DNA from: Streptomyces sp. NBC_00190
Lineage (GTDB): Bacteria > Actinomycetota > Actinomycetes > Streptomycetales > Streptomycetaceae
DNA: 64,000 nt
Direction of reading: 5' to 3'
Assembly: GCF_036203305.1 (NCBI RefSeq)
Contig: NZ_CP108131.1
Coordinates: forward strand, 7,936,001 to 8,000,000
Shown here: piece after piece, positions 1 to 11,251 of the stretch
Layout of the letters: every line of letters begins with the position of its first letter
How positions within the stretch are numbered: position 1 is the stretch's first letter
Made by a program: the position numbers and the translations under genes
The notes under the pieces: generated by a model
Told to the model about the DNA's origin: nothing
Database searches by the model: none
The model's input: only the letters and a program-made list of their open reading frames with translations

Positions 1-912
1 GGACGGGATGCGCCGGGAGAGCTGCTCCGCCATCGCCGCGACCTCCTCCTCGCGCACGATCCGGTCGATGGTCTCCGGCGTGCACACCGTGCCCTTGCGG
101 AAGAACGCCACCTTCGCGCCGAGGCCGGGACCGTCGATCGCGGGGAAGCCGTAGAACTGGACGTCGTCCGCGTCCTCCCAGATGTAGATCGGATGGTTCT
201 CGGGGAGGAAGGGACCGGTGCCGCCCTCGGGCTGGAACCAGTACATGACCTGCCGCTCGATGGTGAACGGCACGCCCAGGTCGGTGAGCAGCTGCGGCGC
301 CCAGGCACCCGGGCAGATCACCAGCTGGCCCGCGGTGTAGGTGTCCTCGGCGGTGTGGACCCGTACCCCGTCGCGGTACGGCTCCCAGCGCACCATCGGC
401 TCCTCGAAGTGCAGATCCGCGCCAGAACGCGTCGCGAGCTGGAGGTGGGCGGCAACCGTGTTCTCCGGCCGGACGAGCCCGGCCCGCGCCTCGTACAGCG
501 CCACCTCGTCCTCGGCCGGGGTGAGGGTGGGGAAGCGGCGGCGGATCTCCTTCGCGTCGAGCATCTCGTGCGGCAGGTCCCACCGCAGGGCCGAGAGCAG
601 CGAACCGGACACCGTCCGGGAATCGGGACGGCCGACCATCACGCCGCCGCACAGCGTGGCGATGTCCCGGCCGGTGTCTCGCTCCAGTGCGTCGAACAGC
701 TCGTAGGAGCGCAGCAGCAGCGGCACGTACGCGGGGTCCTCGAAGTACGACTGCCGCGTGATGCGCGAACCGCCGTGGCTCGAACCGCGGTTGTGGACCG
801 GTCCGAACTTCTCCAGGCCGAGCACGCGCACACCGCGCGCGGACAGGTGGTGGGCGGCGGCACTGCCCATTCCGCCCAGGCCGACGACGATCACGTCATA
901 GGTGGGTGACAC
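1..912 (-). CDS. FAD-dependent N-methyl amino acid oxidase (monomeric sarcosine / N-methyltryptophan oxidase family), C-terminus outside window
   Basis: Likely oxidises a secondary or tertiary N-methyl amine to the demethylated amine plus formaldehyde and H2O2, in the cytoplasm. The 304 visible residues carry an N-terminal Rossmann motif GLGGMG (residues 11-16) and the GSSHGGSRI stretch (43-51) typical of the sarcosine/N-methyltryptophan oxidase branch. The family is about 370-390 residues, so roughly 70-80 are cut off, including the cysteine that usually binds FAD covalently. The GTG start at 912 is chosen because GAGGAGG lies 8 nt upstream. It follows the dehydrogenase gene by 24 bp on the same strand and is probably in the same operon. 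The exact substrate cannot be read from the fragment. Confidence 0.85.
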   Translation of the reverse strand, partial: MSPTYDVIVVGLGGMGSAAAHHLSARGVRVLGLEKFGPVHNRGSSHGGSRITRQSYFEDPAYVPLLLRSYELFDALERDTGRDIATLCGGVMVGRPDSRTVSGSLLSALRWDLPHEMLDAKEIRRRFPTLTPAEDEVALYEARAGLVRPENTVAAHLQLATRSGADLHFEEPMVRWEPYRDGVRVHTAEDTYTAGQLVICPGAWAPQLLTDLGVPFTIERQVMYWFQPEGGTGPFLPENHPIYIWEDADDVQFYGFPAIDGPGLGAKVAFFRKGTVCTPETIDRIVREEEVAAMAEQLSRRIPS

Positions 913-936
913 GGTGGGGTCCTCCTCGGACGCTCC

Positions 937-4045
<3,109 letters not shown>

Positions 4046-4049
<4 letters not shown>

Positions 4050-5131
4050 AGCACCACGACCGAACGCAGGACCTCGCCCCGGTGCATCTTGGCGAAGGCC
4101 CTCTCCACCTCGTCGAGTGCGATCGTCTCGGAGACGAAGGCGTTCAGGTCGAGCCGGCCCGACAGGTACTGGTCGATGAGGACGGGGAAGTCACGGCTGG
4201 GCAGACAGTCCCCGTACCAGGAGGACCGCAGCGCGCCTCCGCGCGAGAACAGGTCGATGAGCGGCAGATCGATCCGCATGTCCGGGTCGGGCACCCCGAC
4301 CTGCACGAGAACGCCCGCGTGGTCGCGCATGTAGAAGGCCTGGCGGTAGGTCTCGGGCCGGCCCACCGCGTCGATGGCGACGTCCACCCCGAGCCCGCCG
4401 GTGAGTCCGCGTACGGCCTCGACGGCGTCCGTCCCGCGGGAGTTGACCGTGTGGGTCGCGCCGAAGCGGGTCGCGGCGTCGAGTTTGCGGTCGTCGATGT
4501 CGACGGCGATGACGCGCCGGGCCCCGGCCAGCGAGGCTCCCGCGATCGCCGCGTTCCCGACGCCGCCGCAGCCGATCACCGCGACGGTGTCGCCCCGGCC
4601 GACGTTCCCGGTGTTCACCGCGGCCCCGTAGCCGGCCATCACTCCACAGCCGATGAGCCCGGCGGCCTCGGGCGGGGCGGCCGGGTCGACCTTCACTGCC
4701 TGCCCGGCTGCGACCAGGGTCTTCTCGGCGAAGGCGCCGATACCGAGGGCGGGGGAGAGGGGCGTGCCGTCCAGCAGCGTCATCGGCTGTGCGGCGTTGC
4801 GGGAGTCGAAGCAGTACCAGGGGCGGCCGCGGCGACAGGAACGGCAGTTGCCGCAGGGAGCGCGCCAGGCGAGGACCACGTAGTCGCCCGGTGTCAGATC
4901 GGTGACGCCCTCCCCGACCGCTTCGACGGTGCCCGCGGCCTCGTGGCCGAGCAGGAAGGGGAAGTCGTCGTTGACGGCGCCTTCCCGGTAGTGCAGATCC
5001 GTGTGGCAGACACCGCAGGCCTGTACGGAGACGAGAACCTCGCCGGGCCCGGGATCAGGGACGACGATCGTCTGCACCTCGACGGGTGCCCCCTTCTTCA
5101 CGGCAACGACGGCACGGACCTCATGCGGCAC
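4046..5131 (-). CDS. mscR: S-(hydroxymethyl)mycothiol dehydrogenase (mycothiol-dependent formaldehyde dehydrogenase)
   Basis: A zinc-dependent medium-chain alcohol dehydrogenase, 361 residues. It has the catalytic zinc segment [10 protein letters not shown] with GHEAAG, the structural-zinc cluster [10 protein letters not shown] and the NAD motif GCGGVG. The close match to the mycothiol class suggests it oxidises S-hydroxymethylmycothiol, formed from formaldehyde and mycothiol, to S-formylmycothiol; the mycobacterial enzyme also reduces S-nitrosomycothiol. An upstream ATG at 5185 would add 18 unusual residues. I prefer the GTG at 5131 because GAGGAG lies 6 nt before it and family members begin about here (PHEVRAVVA). 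First gene of the minus-strand demethylation operon and the logical formaldehyde sink for it. Confidence 0.9.
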
Positions 5132-5183
5132 GATGGGCTCCTCAGCTGTTGCGGAGTGCACGATGTGTTGCGCGATGGGGAAC

Positions 5184-5213
5184 ATAGTGGGAACGGCGAC
5201 AACCCGCCGTCAA
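5184..5213 (-). promoter_or_regulatory. Candidate promoter of the mycothiol dehydrogenase/demethylase operon
   Basis: Read on the minus strand: TTGACG (-35, 5213-5208), 18 bases, then CACTAT (-10, 5189-5184). The -10 region lies inside two direct GTTCC copies. It is 53 bp upstream of the chosen GTG at 5131 and downstream of the IclR terminator. The -10 is imperfect. Confidence 0.4.
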
Positions 5214-5300
5214 GGGGCGGGTGTTAACGACTGGCAAATCCGTGCGGGCCCGCGGAAACGCCCTCGGCACGAGCTCCACGCGCGTCCTCCCCGCATACGA

Positions 5301-5334
5301 CGACGCGGGGCCGGGTCTCCCCGGCCCCGCGTCG
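5301..5334 (-). terminator. Terminator hairpin after the IclR gene
   Basis: Perfect 15-bp inverted repeat (5301-5315 with 5320-5334) and a 4-base loop. It starts 26 bp past the IclR stop codon and precedes the next minus-strand operon. There is no T-tract, as is usual for Streptomyces terminators. Confidence 0.75.
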
Positions 5335-5359
5335 AGTGGGCACCGCTCGGCGGAATGGC

Positions 5360-6178
5360 TCAGAAGCCGTAACCCATCCGTCGTGACAGCTCGTCGGCCG
5401 CGACGACCGTCCGCGCGGCGAGCTCCGGCAGCCGGTCCCGTCCGAGGCGGTAGGCGGGGCCCGAGACGCTGAGCGCGCCGAGCACCCTGCCGTCGTGCGC
5501 GCGCACCGGCGCGGCGACCGCGTTCAGGCCGAGTTCCAGTTCCTCCGCGACGATCGCGAAGCCCTGCGCGTACGCCGCGTCCAGCTCGGCCCGCAGCATG
5601 CCGGCGCTGGTCACCGTGTGCTCCGTGAACCGCGGCAGGGCCCGGGCGAGGAGTCCTTCGCGCAGCGTCGCCGGCAGATGGGCCAGGAGCACCTTCCCGC
5701 TGGAGGTGGCGTGCAGCGGAGTGCGACGGCCCAGCCAGTTCTGCGCGGTGACCGAGGCGGGGCCGCGCGCCTGCATGATGTTGACGGCGGCATCGTCGTC
5801 CAGGACCGCGATGTTCACCGTCTCGCCCAGTTCGTCGGCGAGTTCCCGGCACACCGGGGCGCCCTCCTGGGAGATGTCCAGGCGTACGGCCGCCGCCCCC
5901 GCCAGGCGCAGGATGCCCGCCCCGAGGAAGTACTTGCCGCGGTCCTGGGCCTGCGAGACCAGGCCCCGGTTCTCCAGCACGCAGAGCAGCCGGAACGCCG
6001 TGGACTTGTGCACGTCCAGCTCGTCGGCGATGTCGGTGACGCCCGCCTCGCCGCGCCGGGCGAGGATCTCCAGCACGCTCACGGCGCGGTCCACGGACTG
6101 GATCGCCCCCGCCCCCGTCTTGGGCGCCCGGTCCTGCGCTTCCTCGTTCTGTTCAGCCACTGCCTGGTCGCCGGTCAT
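5360..6178 (-). CDS. IclR-family transcriptional regulator
   Basis: A 272-residue protein with an N-terminal winged helix-turn-helix (about residues 25-85, including VTDIADELDVHKSTAFRLL) and a C-terminal IclR effector-binding domain (about 95-265). Family members sense small catabolic metabolites and repress or activate neighbouring catabolic genes. It is transcribed away from the Rieske ferredoxin/reductase pair and towards the demethylase operon, and the 181-bp divergent region contains an inverted repeat. I infer it controls one or both flanking operons. The ATG at 6178 has a weak ribosome site (GTTGAG). The first 20 residues are polar and probably disordered. Confidence 0.9.
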   Translation of the reverse strand: MTGDQAVAEQNEEAQDRAPKTGAGAIQSVDRAVSVLEILARRGEAGVTDIADELDVHKSTAFRLLCVLENRGLVSQAQDRGKYFLGAGILRLAGAAAVRLDISQEGAPVCRELADELGETVNIAVLDDDAAVNIMQARGPASVTAQNWLGRRTPLHATSSGKVLLAHLPATLREGLLARALPRFTEHTVTSAGMLRAELDAAYAQGFAIVAEELELGLNAVAAPVRAHDGRVLGALSVSGPAYRLGRDRLPELAARTVVAADELSRRMGYGF

Positions 6179-6273
6179 AGCTCAACTCTCGCCATCGTGC
6201 GGTCCATTGGGTACACAGGTGGGCACCCATCTTCGGGAAGCCCTTGACGCGGCGGGCACCCCGACCGGATTCT

Positions 6274-6309
6274 GTTGCGCATCACGCTCCATCATGCGCC
6301 ATACGCAAC
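6274..6309. promoter_or_regulatory. Candidate IclR operator in the divergent region
   Basis: Nested inverted repeats lie between the divergent IclR and ferredoxin genes. GTTGCGCAT (6274-6282) is opposed to ATACGCAAC (6301-6309), 8 of 9 pairs. Inside them GCGCAT (6277-6282) is opposed to ATGCGC (6294-6299) with an 11-bp spacer. A TTGACG at 6244-6249 may be a -35 element for the plus-strand operon. Confidence 0.45.
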
Positions 6310-6359
6310 CTCATGCTAGCGAAGAGTCCTGCCGAAGAGTCCTGGACCGAGGGGGGCCC

Positions 6360-6680
6360 GTGATTCCCGTCTGCCGCCTTGAAGACCTCCCCGCGGGCGA
6401 ATCCGTCCGCATCGACACCACACCGCCCATCGCGGTGTTCAACGCCGACGGAGAGCTGTACGCCATCGACGACACCTGCAGCCATCAGGACGCCTCGCTC
6501 TCCGAGGGGTGGCTCGAAGGCTGTCTCGTCGAATGCCCGCTCCACGCCGCCTCGTTCGACGTCCGTACCGGGCAGCCGACCGGTCTGCCCGCCCGTCGTC
6601 CCGTCCGCACCCACGAAGTCGTCGTCGCCGACGGCGTCATCCACGTCCGCCCGGCCGCTCAGGAGGACACCGCCGCATGA
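6360..6680 (+). CDS. Rieske-type [2Fe-2S] ferredoxin
   Basis: A 106-residue small Rieske protein. CSHQ and CPLHAASF provide the two cysteines and two histidines of the Rieske cluster (C-x-H, then C-x2-H after about 16 residues). It should carry electrons from the reductase encoded next to a terminal Rieske oxygenase, which is not in the window. The GTG start at 6360 is chosen for the GAGGGGGG just upstream; there is no in-frame ATG near the conserved start. It overlaps the reductase start by 4 bases (ATGA), so both proteins are probably made together. Divergent from the IclR gene. Confidence 0.88.
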   Translation: MIPVCRLEDLPAGESVRIDTTPPIAVFNADGELYAIDDTCSHQDASLSEGWLEGCLVECPLHAASFDVRTGQPTGLPARRPVRTHEVVVADGVIHVRPAAQEDTAA

Positions 6681-8044
6681 GGACCGTCACCGTCGTCGGC
6701 GCCTCGCTCGCCGGCCTGTACGCCGCCCGCGAGCTGCGTGCCCAGGGCTTCGACGGACGGCTGGTGATCGTGGGCGAGGAACGTCACCGCCCCTACGACC
6801 GCCCGCCCCTGTCCAAGGACTTCCTCGCCGGCAGGGCGGACGAGGACCAACTCGCCCTCTGCGACACGGAGGAGGAGACAGGACTCGCCGCGCAGTGGCT
6901 GCTCGCCACGCGCGCCCGGGGGCTCGACGCGGGTGGCCGCACCCTGCTCCTCGACAACGGCAGGACGCTGCTCACCGACGGACTCGTCATCGCCACAGGG
7001 GCCTGTGCCCGGCGCCTGCCGGGCACCTCGGGACTCGCGGGCGTCCGATCGCTCCGTACGCTCGACGACGCGACGGCGCTGCGGGACGACCTGAGCGGCG
7101 GCACCCGGAGGGTCGTCGTGATCGGCGGCGGATTCATCGGCGCCGAGACCGCGTCCACCTGCGTCTCGCTCGGCCATGAGGTCACCGTCGTGGAGGCGGC
7201 GCCGCTGCCGCTCGTCCCGCAACTCGGCCCGGAGATGGCCGCCGTGTGCGCCACGCTGCACCGGCGCGGCGGAGCGGAGCTGATCACCGGCACCGGCGTC
7301 TCCCGGCTGCTGGGGCAGGGGGCCGTCACCGCCGTGGAGCTGACCGACGGGCGCAGGGTCCCCGCCGACCTCGTCGTCGTGGGCATCGGAGCCGTACCCA
7401 ACACGGGCTGGCTCGCGGGCTCCACCCTCCCGCTCGGCGACGGTGTGCTCTGCGACGACGGCTGCGTCACCGCGCTGCCGCAGGTCGTCGCGGTCGGCGA
7501 CGTCGCCCGCGTGGGAGGGCTGCGCGCCGAGCACTGGACCAGCGCGACCGAGCAACCCGCCGTCGCGGTGCGCAACCTGCTGGCGGGCCGGACGGTGGAC
7601 AGTGCCCGCCCGCTGCCCTACTTCTGGTCGGACCAGTACGGCGCACGCATCCAGTTCGCGGGGCGACGGGGCGAGGGCGACACGGTCCGCGTCGTCGAAG
7701 GCTCCACGGACGAGGGGAGCTTCCTGTGCGTGTACGAGCGTGAGGGCCGTACGACGGCGGTGCTGGCCGTCGACCGGCCGAGGCCCTTCCTGCGTGCCCG
7801 CCGTGAACTCGCCCGCTCGGCCGCGCTGCCCGTATCAGTACGCGGCAGAGCCGGTGCCGGTGCCGGTGCCGCTTCCGGCGTCGGCGTCGGCGTCGTCGTA
7901 CGGAGCCCGCAGGCGCAGCCGCGCGGCGAGGATGGCGACGTCGTCCTCGGCGTGGGCGGCGTCGAGTGCGCCGCAGACCGCGTCCACCACGTCCGTGAGG
8001 GGCCCGGTGGTGGGCGGGCGGAGGGCGGCGAGGCGGGCGAGTGA
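6677..8044 (+). CDS. FAD-dependent ferredoxin reductase with unusual C-terminal read-through
   Basis: An NAD(P)H-dependent reductase of the rubredoxin/ferredoxin reductase type, partner of the overlapping Rieske ferredoxin. It shows an N-terminal FAD motif (VVGASLAGLYAA), a central NAD motif (VIGGGFIGAETA) and a VAVGDVAR FAD-contact segment. The family usually ends at about 390-410 residues. Here similarity fades near residue 385 (ARRELARSAAL), but the frame stays open for about 70 more residues of Gly/Ala/Arg-rich sequence to a stop at 8044. The tail lies entirely antisense to the 3' end of the PP2C gene and crosses a hexanucleotide repeat. The conserved part is secure. The tail may be genuine read-through, or result from a lost stop codon or a repeat-length change. 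Confidence 0.85.
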   Translation: MRTVTVVGASLAGLYAARELRAQGFDGRLVIVGEERHRPYDRPPLSKDFLAGRADEDQLALCDTEEETGLAAQWLLATRARGLDAGGRTLLLDNGRTLLTDGLVIATGACARRLPGTSGLAGVRSLRTLDDATALRDDLSGGTRRVVVIGGGFIGAETASTCVSLGHEVTVVEAAPLPLVPQLGPEMAAVCATLHRRGGAELITGTGVSRLLGQGAVTAVELTDGRRVPADLVVVGIGAVPNTGWLAGSTLPLGDGVLCDDGCVTALPQVVAVGDVARVGGLRAEHWTSATEQPAVAVRNLLAGRTVDSARPLPYFWSDQYGARIQFAGRRGEGDTVRVVEGSTDEGSFLCVYEREGRTTAVLAVDRPRPFLRARRELARSAALPVSVRGRAGAGAGAASGVGVGVVVRSPQAQPRGEDGDVVLGVGGVECAADRVHHVREGPGGGRAEGGEAGE

Positions 8045-9073
8045 GGTGTCGATGTCCTCGCCCCGGCGTTCCACCAGGCCGTCCGTGTAGAGCAGCAGCG
8101 TCTGCTCCGCCGTGATGGGCCGGGCGAGTGCCTCGTACCCTCCGACACCCGTGCCCAGCGGCGGGCCGACCGGTACCTCCAGGAGCTCGCCCGGGCCGTC
8201 GCGCGTGAACACGGCGGGCGGGAGGTGACCCGCGCTGGCGTACACGGCCATGCCGCGGGCCGGATCGATCCGCACGAGCAGGCAGGTCGCGGGCCGACGG
8301 GACTCGTCCGCCGCGGACAGGGCGTCGAGCTGCCGCAGCACCCGGTGCGGGGCGAGGTCGGTGGAGGCGACCTCGCGCAGGACGGAACGGTAGGCGTTCA
8401 TGTCGACGGCGGCGTCCAGACCGTGTCCCATGACGTCCCCGACCACCAGCAGGGTGCGGCCGAAGTGCAGGCGCACGGTCTCGAACCAGTCGCCGCCGAC
8501 GATGGCGCGGGATCCGACCGGCAGGTAGCGGCTGGCGATCTCCAGGTTCGGGTGGGGGCGGCCCGGTTCGGCGACGAGCGCCCGCTGCAGGTCCAGCGCG
8601 GTCTTCTCCGCGGCCGCCAGGCGCCGGGCGAGGCCGATGTGCAGGCCGGCGAGCCGGGCGGCGAAGTGCATCGTCGCCGTCTCGTGGTCGTCGAAGCCGG
8701 TGGGGGCCCGGGCCGCGAGGAGCCGTCCGTAGGTCTCGTCCCGGCCGACCAGGGGAACCGAGACGAAGTGGACGGGCCCCTGCGCGGAGCGCCCGGTCCA
8801 CACCCGCAACGGCCGGCCCTGGTCCAGCGCCCGTACCGCGGGTGCGCTGTCGGCGGCGGGGCCTTCCAGCAGGTCCGTCGCGCCCGCGGTGGCCACGCGC
8901 TCGCTCCTGCCGCCCCGGCCGGTCACGTCCACGGCCGCGGCGCCGCTCAGCGTACGGACGAGGAACCCGGCCAGCTCCCGGCAGGTCTCCCGCTCGTCCC
9001 GGGACGTTCCGATACTTTCGAGGGCCTCTTCCATGGCGTGCAGGCGTGCTGCCGAGCCGTCCCGCTCCGCCAT
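7835..9073 (-). CDS. GAF-PP2C (SpoIIE-type) protein phosphatase
   Basis: A 412-residue cytoplasmic phosphatase: a GAF-like sensor domain (about residues 20-165) followed by a SpoIIE/PP2C catalytic domain (about 185-390). Metal-binding landmarks are GGDWFE, VGDVMGHGLDA, SAGHLPP and the late AEDDVAI aspartates. Such proteins usually dephosphorylate anti-sigma-factor antagonists in partner-switching systems; no such partner is adjacent. The ATG at 9073 has GGGAGG just upstream; upstream in-frame sequence to 9553 is not conserved. The last 20 residues are low-complexity (Asp-Ala then Gly-Thr) encoded by the hexanucleotide repeat shared with the convergent reductase gene. Confidence 0.9.
   Translation of the reverse strand: MAERDGSAARLHAMEEALESIGTSRDERETCRELAGFLVRTLSGAAAVDVTGRGGRSERVATAGATDLLEGPAADSAPAVRALDQGRPLRVWTGRSAQGPVHFVSVPLVGRDETYGRLLAARAPTGFDDHETATMHFAARLAGLHIGLARRLAAAEKTALDLQRALVAEPGRPHPNLEIASRYLPVGSRAIVGGDWFETVRLHFGRTLLVVGDVMGHGLDAAVDMNAYRSVLREVASTDLAPHRVLRQLDALSAADESRRPATCLLVRIDPARGMAVYASAGHLPPAVFTRDGPGELLEVPVGPPLGTGVGGYEALARPITAEQTLLLYTDGLVERRGEDIDTSLARLAALRPPTTGPLTDVVDAVCGALDAAHAEDDVAILAARLRLRAPYDDADADAGSGTGTGTGSAAY
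7848..7890. repeat. Hexanucleotide repeat at a convergent gene junction
   Basis: Tandem GCCGGT-type units are followed by GTCGGC-type units. On the minus strand they encode the Asp-Ala/Gly-Thr tail of the phosphatase; on the plus strand they encode the Gly-Ala/Gly-Val tail of the reductase frame. Unit changes would stay in frame for both. Confidence 0.7.
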
Positions 9074-9404
9074 CTGGCCTCCCTCGCTCGTCCGCCCCGG
9101 GCAGCCGGGCCGAGGAAGGCATTCCACCAGCCCGCCCCGGCCTGTGGGGATCAGCGAGGGGCGTGTCCGTTTCCGTGTACGTCGACCGTACCGAAGGGAG
9201 CAGACGCGCCGGGCGCGGCGACGCCGTGAGGTCGGTCCGACCGGGCCGTGTCCGCCGAAGCGGATGCGGCCGCCGCCCTCGCTCCGTATGCTCGGGCGCG
9301 GGAGAGCCCGGCGGCCGACCTCGCCCACCCCGTGCGGTGGCGATCGCCGGACCAGCTGCTCAGGGATCGGATGTGCTGCGGATGCATGGGACGTGGAGCC
9401 CTTC
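9074..9404. other. Divergent intergenic region, no clear element
   Basis: 331 bp between the divergent phosphatase and GPP34 genes. It should hold two promoters, but I see no convincing -35/-10 pair, hairpin or repeat; open frames crossing it lack codon bias and recognisable domains. Confidence 0.5.
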
Positions 9405-10016
9405 ATGACCACACCGAGGGACCTGCTGATCGTCGCCATGGACACGGAGGCCGGTCGCCCTGCCGAACAGGGCACCCTGTCGCTCGCTCTCGCGGGCGCC
9501 GAGATCATCGACCTCCTCGCCGCCCAAGCCGTCGGACTGGACGGCGATGACATCGTGCCGGGCCGGCAGCCGGTACCGGCGGACCGCCTGCTGGACGAGG
9601 CCGCCGCGTCGCTCGTCCGGGAGGCGCCCTACGAGTCGGTCGACGACTGGCTGTGGCGCAGGGGCCGCGGGCTGTCCGCGACCTACCAGGCCGCGCTCGA
9701 AGCAGACGGAGACCTCATCCGGCAACGCCGCCGCGGGATTGCCTTCGGGGCCGGTCAGCCGGTGCTGGCGGATTCGCCCGCACGCCGCCGGGCCGCCGAC
9801 CGCTGGGCATCGGACGAACCCGTCCTCGCCGCCCTCGCGGAGGCCGCCGGGATCGGCGGCGAGCGGACCGGAGACGTTCCGGAGGTGACCGACGACGCCG
9901 TCGCGACGGTGCTGGCCGCGGTCAACGACGCGTTGCTGGAACTGGAGTCCGTGCGGCAACGCCGAGCCATCGAAGAGGCGGCCTTCGACAACATCTGGCG
10001 AGGCAGCGCCGGATGA
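9405..10016 (+). CDS. GPP34 (GOLPH3-like) family protein
   Basis: A 203-residue protein of the GPP34 family, all-alpha proteins resembling eukaryotic Golgi phosphoprotein 3. Visible landmarks are LLIVAMDTEAGRP-type N-terminal strand/helix, EIIDLLAAQ, the DDWLWRRGRGL segment after about residue 80 and a C-terminal VLAAVNDALLELESVRQRR helix. The eukaryotic protein binds phosphoinositides; bacterial members are common and multi-copy in Streptomyces but have no assigned role. The ATG at 9405 has GGAG 7 nt upstream. It stands alone between divergent and convergent neighbours. Function left open. Confidence 0.8.
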   Translation: MTTPRDLLIVAMDTEAGRPAEQGTLSLALAGAEIIDLLAAQAVGLDGDDIVPGRQPVPADRLLDEAAASLVREAPYESVDDWLWRRGRGLSATYQAALEADGDLIRQRRRGIAFGAGQPVLADSPARRRAADRWASDEPVLAALAEAAGIGGERTGDVPEVTDDAVATVLAAVNDALLELESVRQRRAIEEAAFDNIWRGSAG

Positions 10017-10080
10017 CGCCGGAGCTCCCAGGCCGGGGATCCGACCCGGGAGCCCGCGCCGCAGCCGGCCGTGCCGTCGC

Positions 10081-10112
10081 TCCGCTACAGGGACTCGGTC
10101 CGCTACAGGGAC
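10081..10112. repeat. 14-bp direct repeat duplicating a gene end
   Basis: TCCGCTACAGGGAC occurs at 10081-10094 and 10099-10112. The second copy contains the final codons and stop of the minus-strand hydrolase; the first is an extra copy immediately after the stop. Confidence 0.8.
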
Positions 10113-11095
10113 AGGGCCGCCCGGGCTTGCTTGGATTCGACCCGTCCCAGCGGGTCGGAGCCGGCCGTGAGAGCGTCACGCGCCGCCTGCCAAGCGGGGT
10201 CTTCGGGGTAGAGCTCGCTGCGGAGGTAGGCCCAGGTGAGCCGCTGGACCGCGGACACCCGCTCGGGGTTCTCGTCCGTGGTCTCGGCGACGTCGTATCC
10301 AGAGACCCCGCCCAGCCCGTGCTCCGCGTCGAACAGGGTGAGCAGGGCCTTGCGGCCCGGTGAGAGGACGTACGGATCGGTATGCCACTCCGGGCCCTGG
10401 ACCGTCAGGTGGGCAGAGGTGTCCTTGTCGCCGGCCACCACGAGCGTGGGCGTCGTCATCCGGGAGAAATCCGTGGTCGAGAAGAACGGGTAGGTCTCGG
10501 CCACGAACTTGGTGAGGGAGTCGCCCCCTCTGCCCGGCGCGGCAAGCAGCACACCCGCCTTGATCCGGGGCTCGGCGAGGTCCACTTCCGTTCCGTCGTG
10601 CGGATCGGTGAGCCGGGCGCCCAGCAGCAGGCTCGCGGTGTGCCCGCCCATCGAGTGCCCGGCTACCGCGACCCTGCTTCGGTCCAGGCGCCCGAGGAGC
10701 TGCGGGACGGCGGCCTCGATCACGTCGAGCCGGTCGAGGATGTGCTTCATGTCCTCGGCCCTCGATCGCCAGTACAGGGGCGCCCCGGAGGTATCGGGAT
10801 CCAGGCTCAGCGTCGTCGAACTCAGATGGGTGGGCTGGATCACGACGAAGCCGTGCGCCGCCCAGAAGTTGACGAGTGGTGCGTAGCCGTTCAGCGAGGA
10901 GAGGTTGTTCGAGTAGCCCTGGCCGTGCGAGAGGAGGATGATCGGCAGCTCGCTCCCGGTCACCGGCGCGGAGACCCGTACCTGCAGGTCCACGGCTCGG
11001 CCGGGAGCCGGCAGGACAACCGGAGCGACCGAGAGGACGGGAGCGGGTGAGGTGACGGCGTCGGCTGCGCGAGTCGATTCGCTCATGATTCGCAT
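10103..11095 (-). CDS. Alpha/beta hydrolase (PAF-acetylhydrolase/chlorophyllase-like)
   Basis: A 330-residue serine hydrolase with an HGQG oxyanion segment (about residue 57), the nucleophile elbow GHSMGG (about 151-156) and a late DAEHGLGG histidine. Dienelactone-hydrolase/PAF-AH-like enzymes have this layout; the natural ester or lactone is unknown. No signal peptide, so probably cytoplasmic. Two ATGs are possible: 11095 (GGGA close upstream) and 11086. Divergent from a TetR gene across a 150-bp region holding two matched operators, so it is very likely repressed by that TetR protein. Confidence 0.88.
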   Translation of the reverse strand: MRIMSESTRAADAVTSPAPVLSVAPVVLPAPGRAVDLQVRVSAPVTGSELPIILLSHGQGYSNNLSSLNGYAPLVNFWAAHGFVVIQPTHLSSTTLSLDPDTSGAPLYWRSRAEDMKHILDRLDVIEAAVPQLLGRLDRSRVAVAGHSMGGHTASLLLGARLTDPHDGTEVDLAEPRIKAGVLLAAPGRGGDSLTKFVAETYPFFSTTDFSRMTTPTLVVAGDKDTSAHLTVQGPEWHTDPYVLSPGRKALLTLFDAEHGLGGVSGYDVAETTDENPERVSAVQRLTWAYLRSELYPEDPAWQAARDALTAGSDPLGRVESKQARAALSL

Positions 11096-11181
11096 GTCCC
11101 TTTCATGGCCTCCGTGCCGGTCTCATGTGGCCGGCAGCGGGTGAGGCGGTTGGGGGAGGCCCGCTTCAGCTACACTCAAAG

Positions 11182-11220
11182 CGGAGCGTCGTTCCGTTTA
11201 ATATACGGAGCACTGTTCCG
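11182..11220. promoter_or_regulatory. Twin TetR operators with overlapping -10 sequence
   Basis: Two 15-bp imperfect palindromes of the same form, CGGAGC-N3-GTTCCG, at 11182-11196 and 11206-11220, centres 24 bp apart. The AT-rich gap holds TAATAT (11199-11204), usable as a -10 on the plus strand, with TATATT readable on the minus strand. The array lies between the divergent hydrolase and tetR starts. Confidence 0.75.
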
Positions 11221-11251
11221 CTTTGTCAACGGCCGTCGGAAGGAGAGCGTG

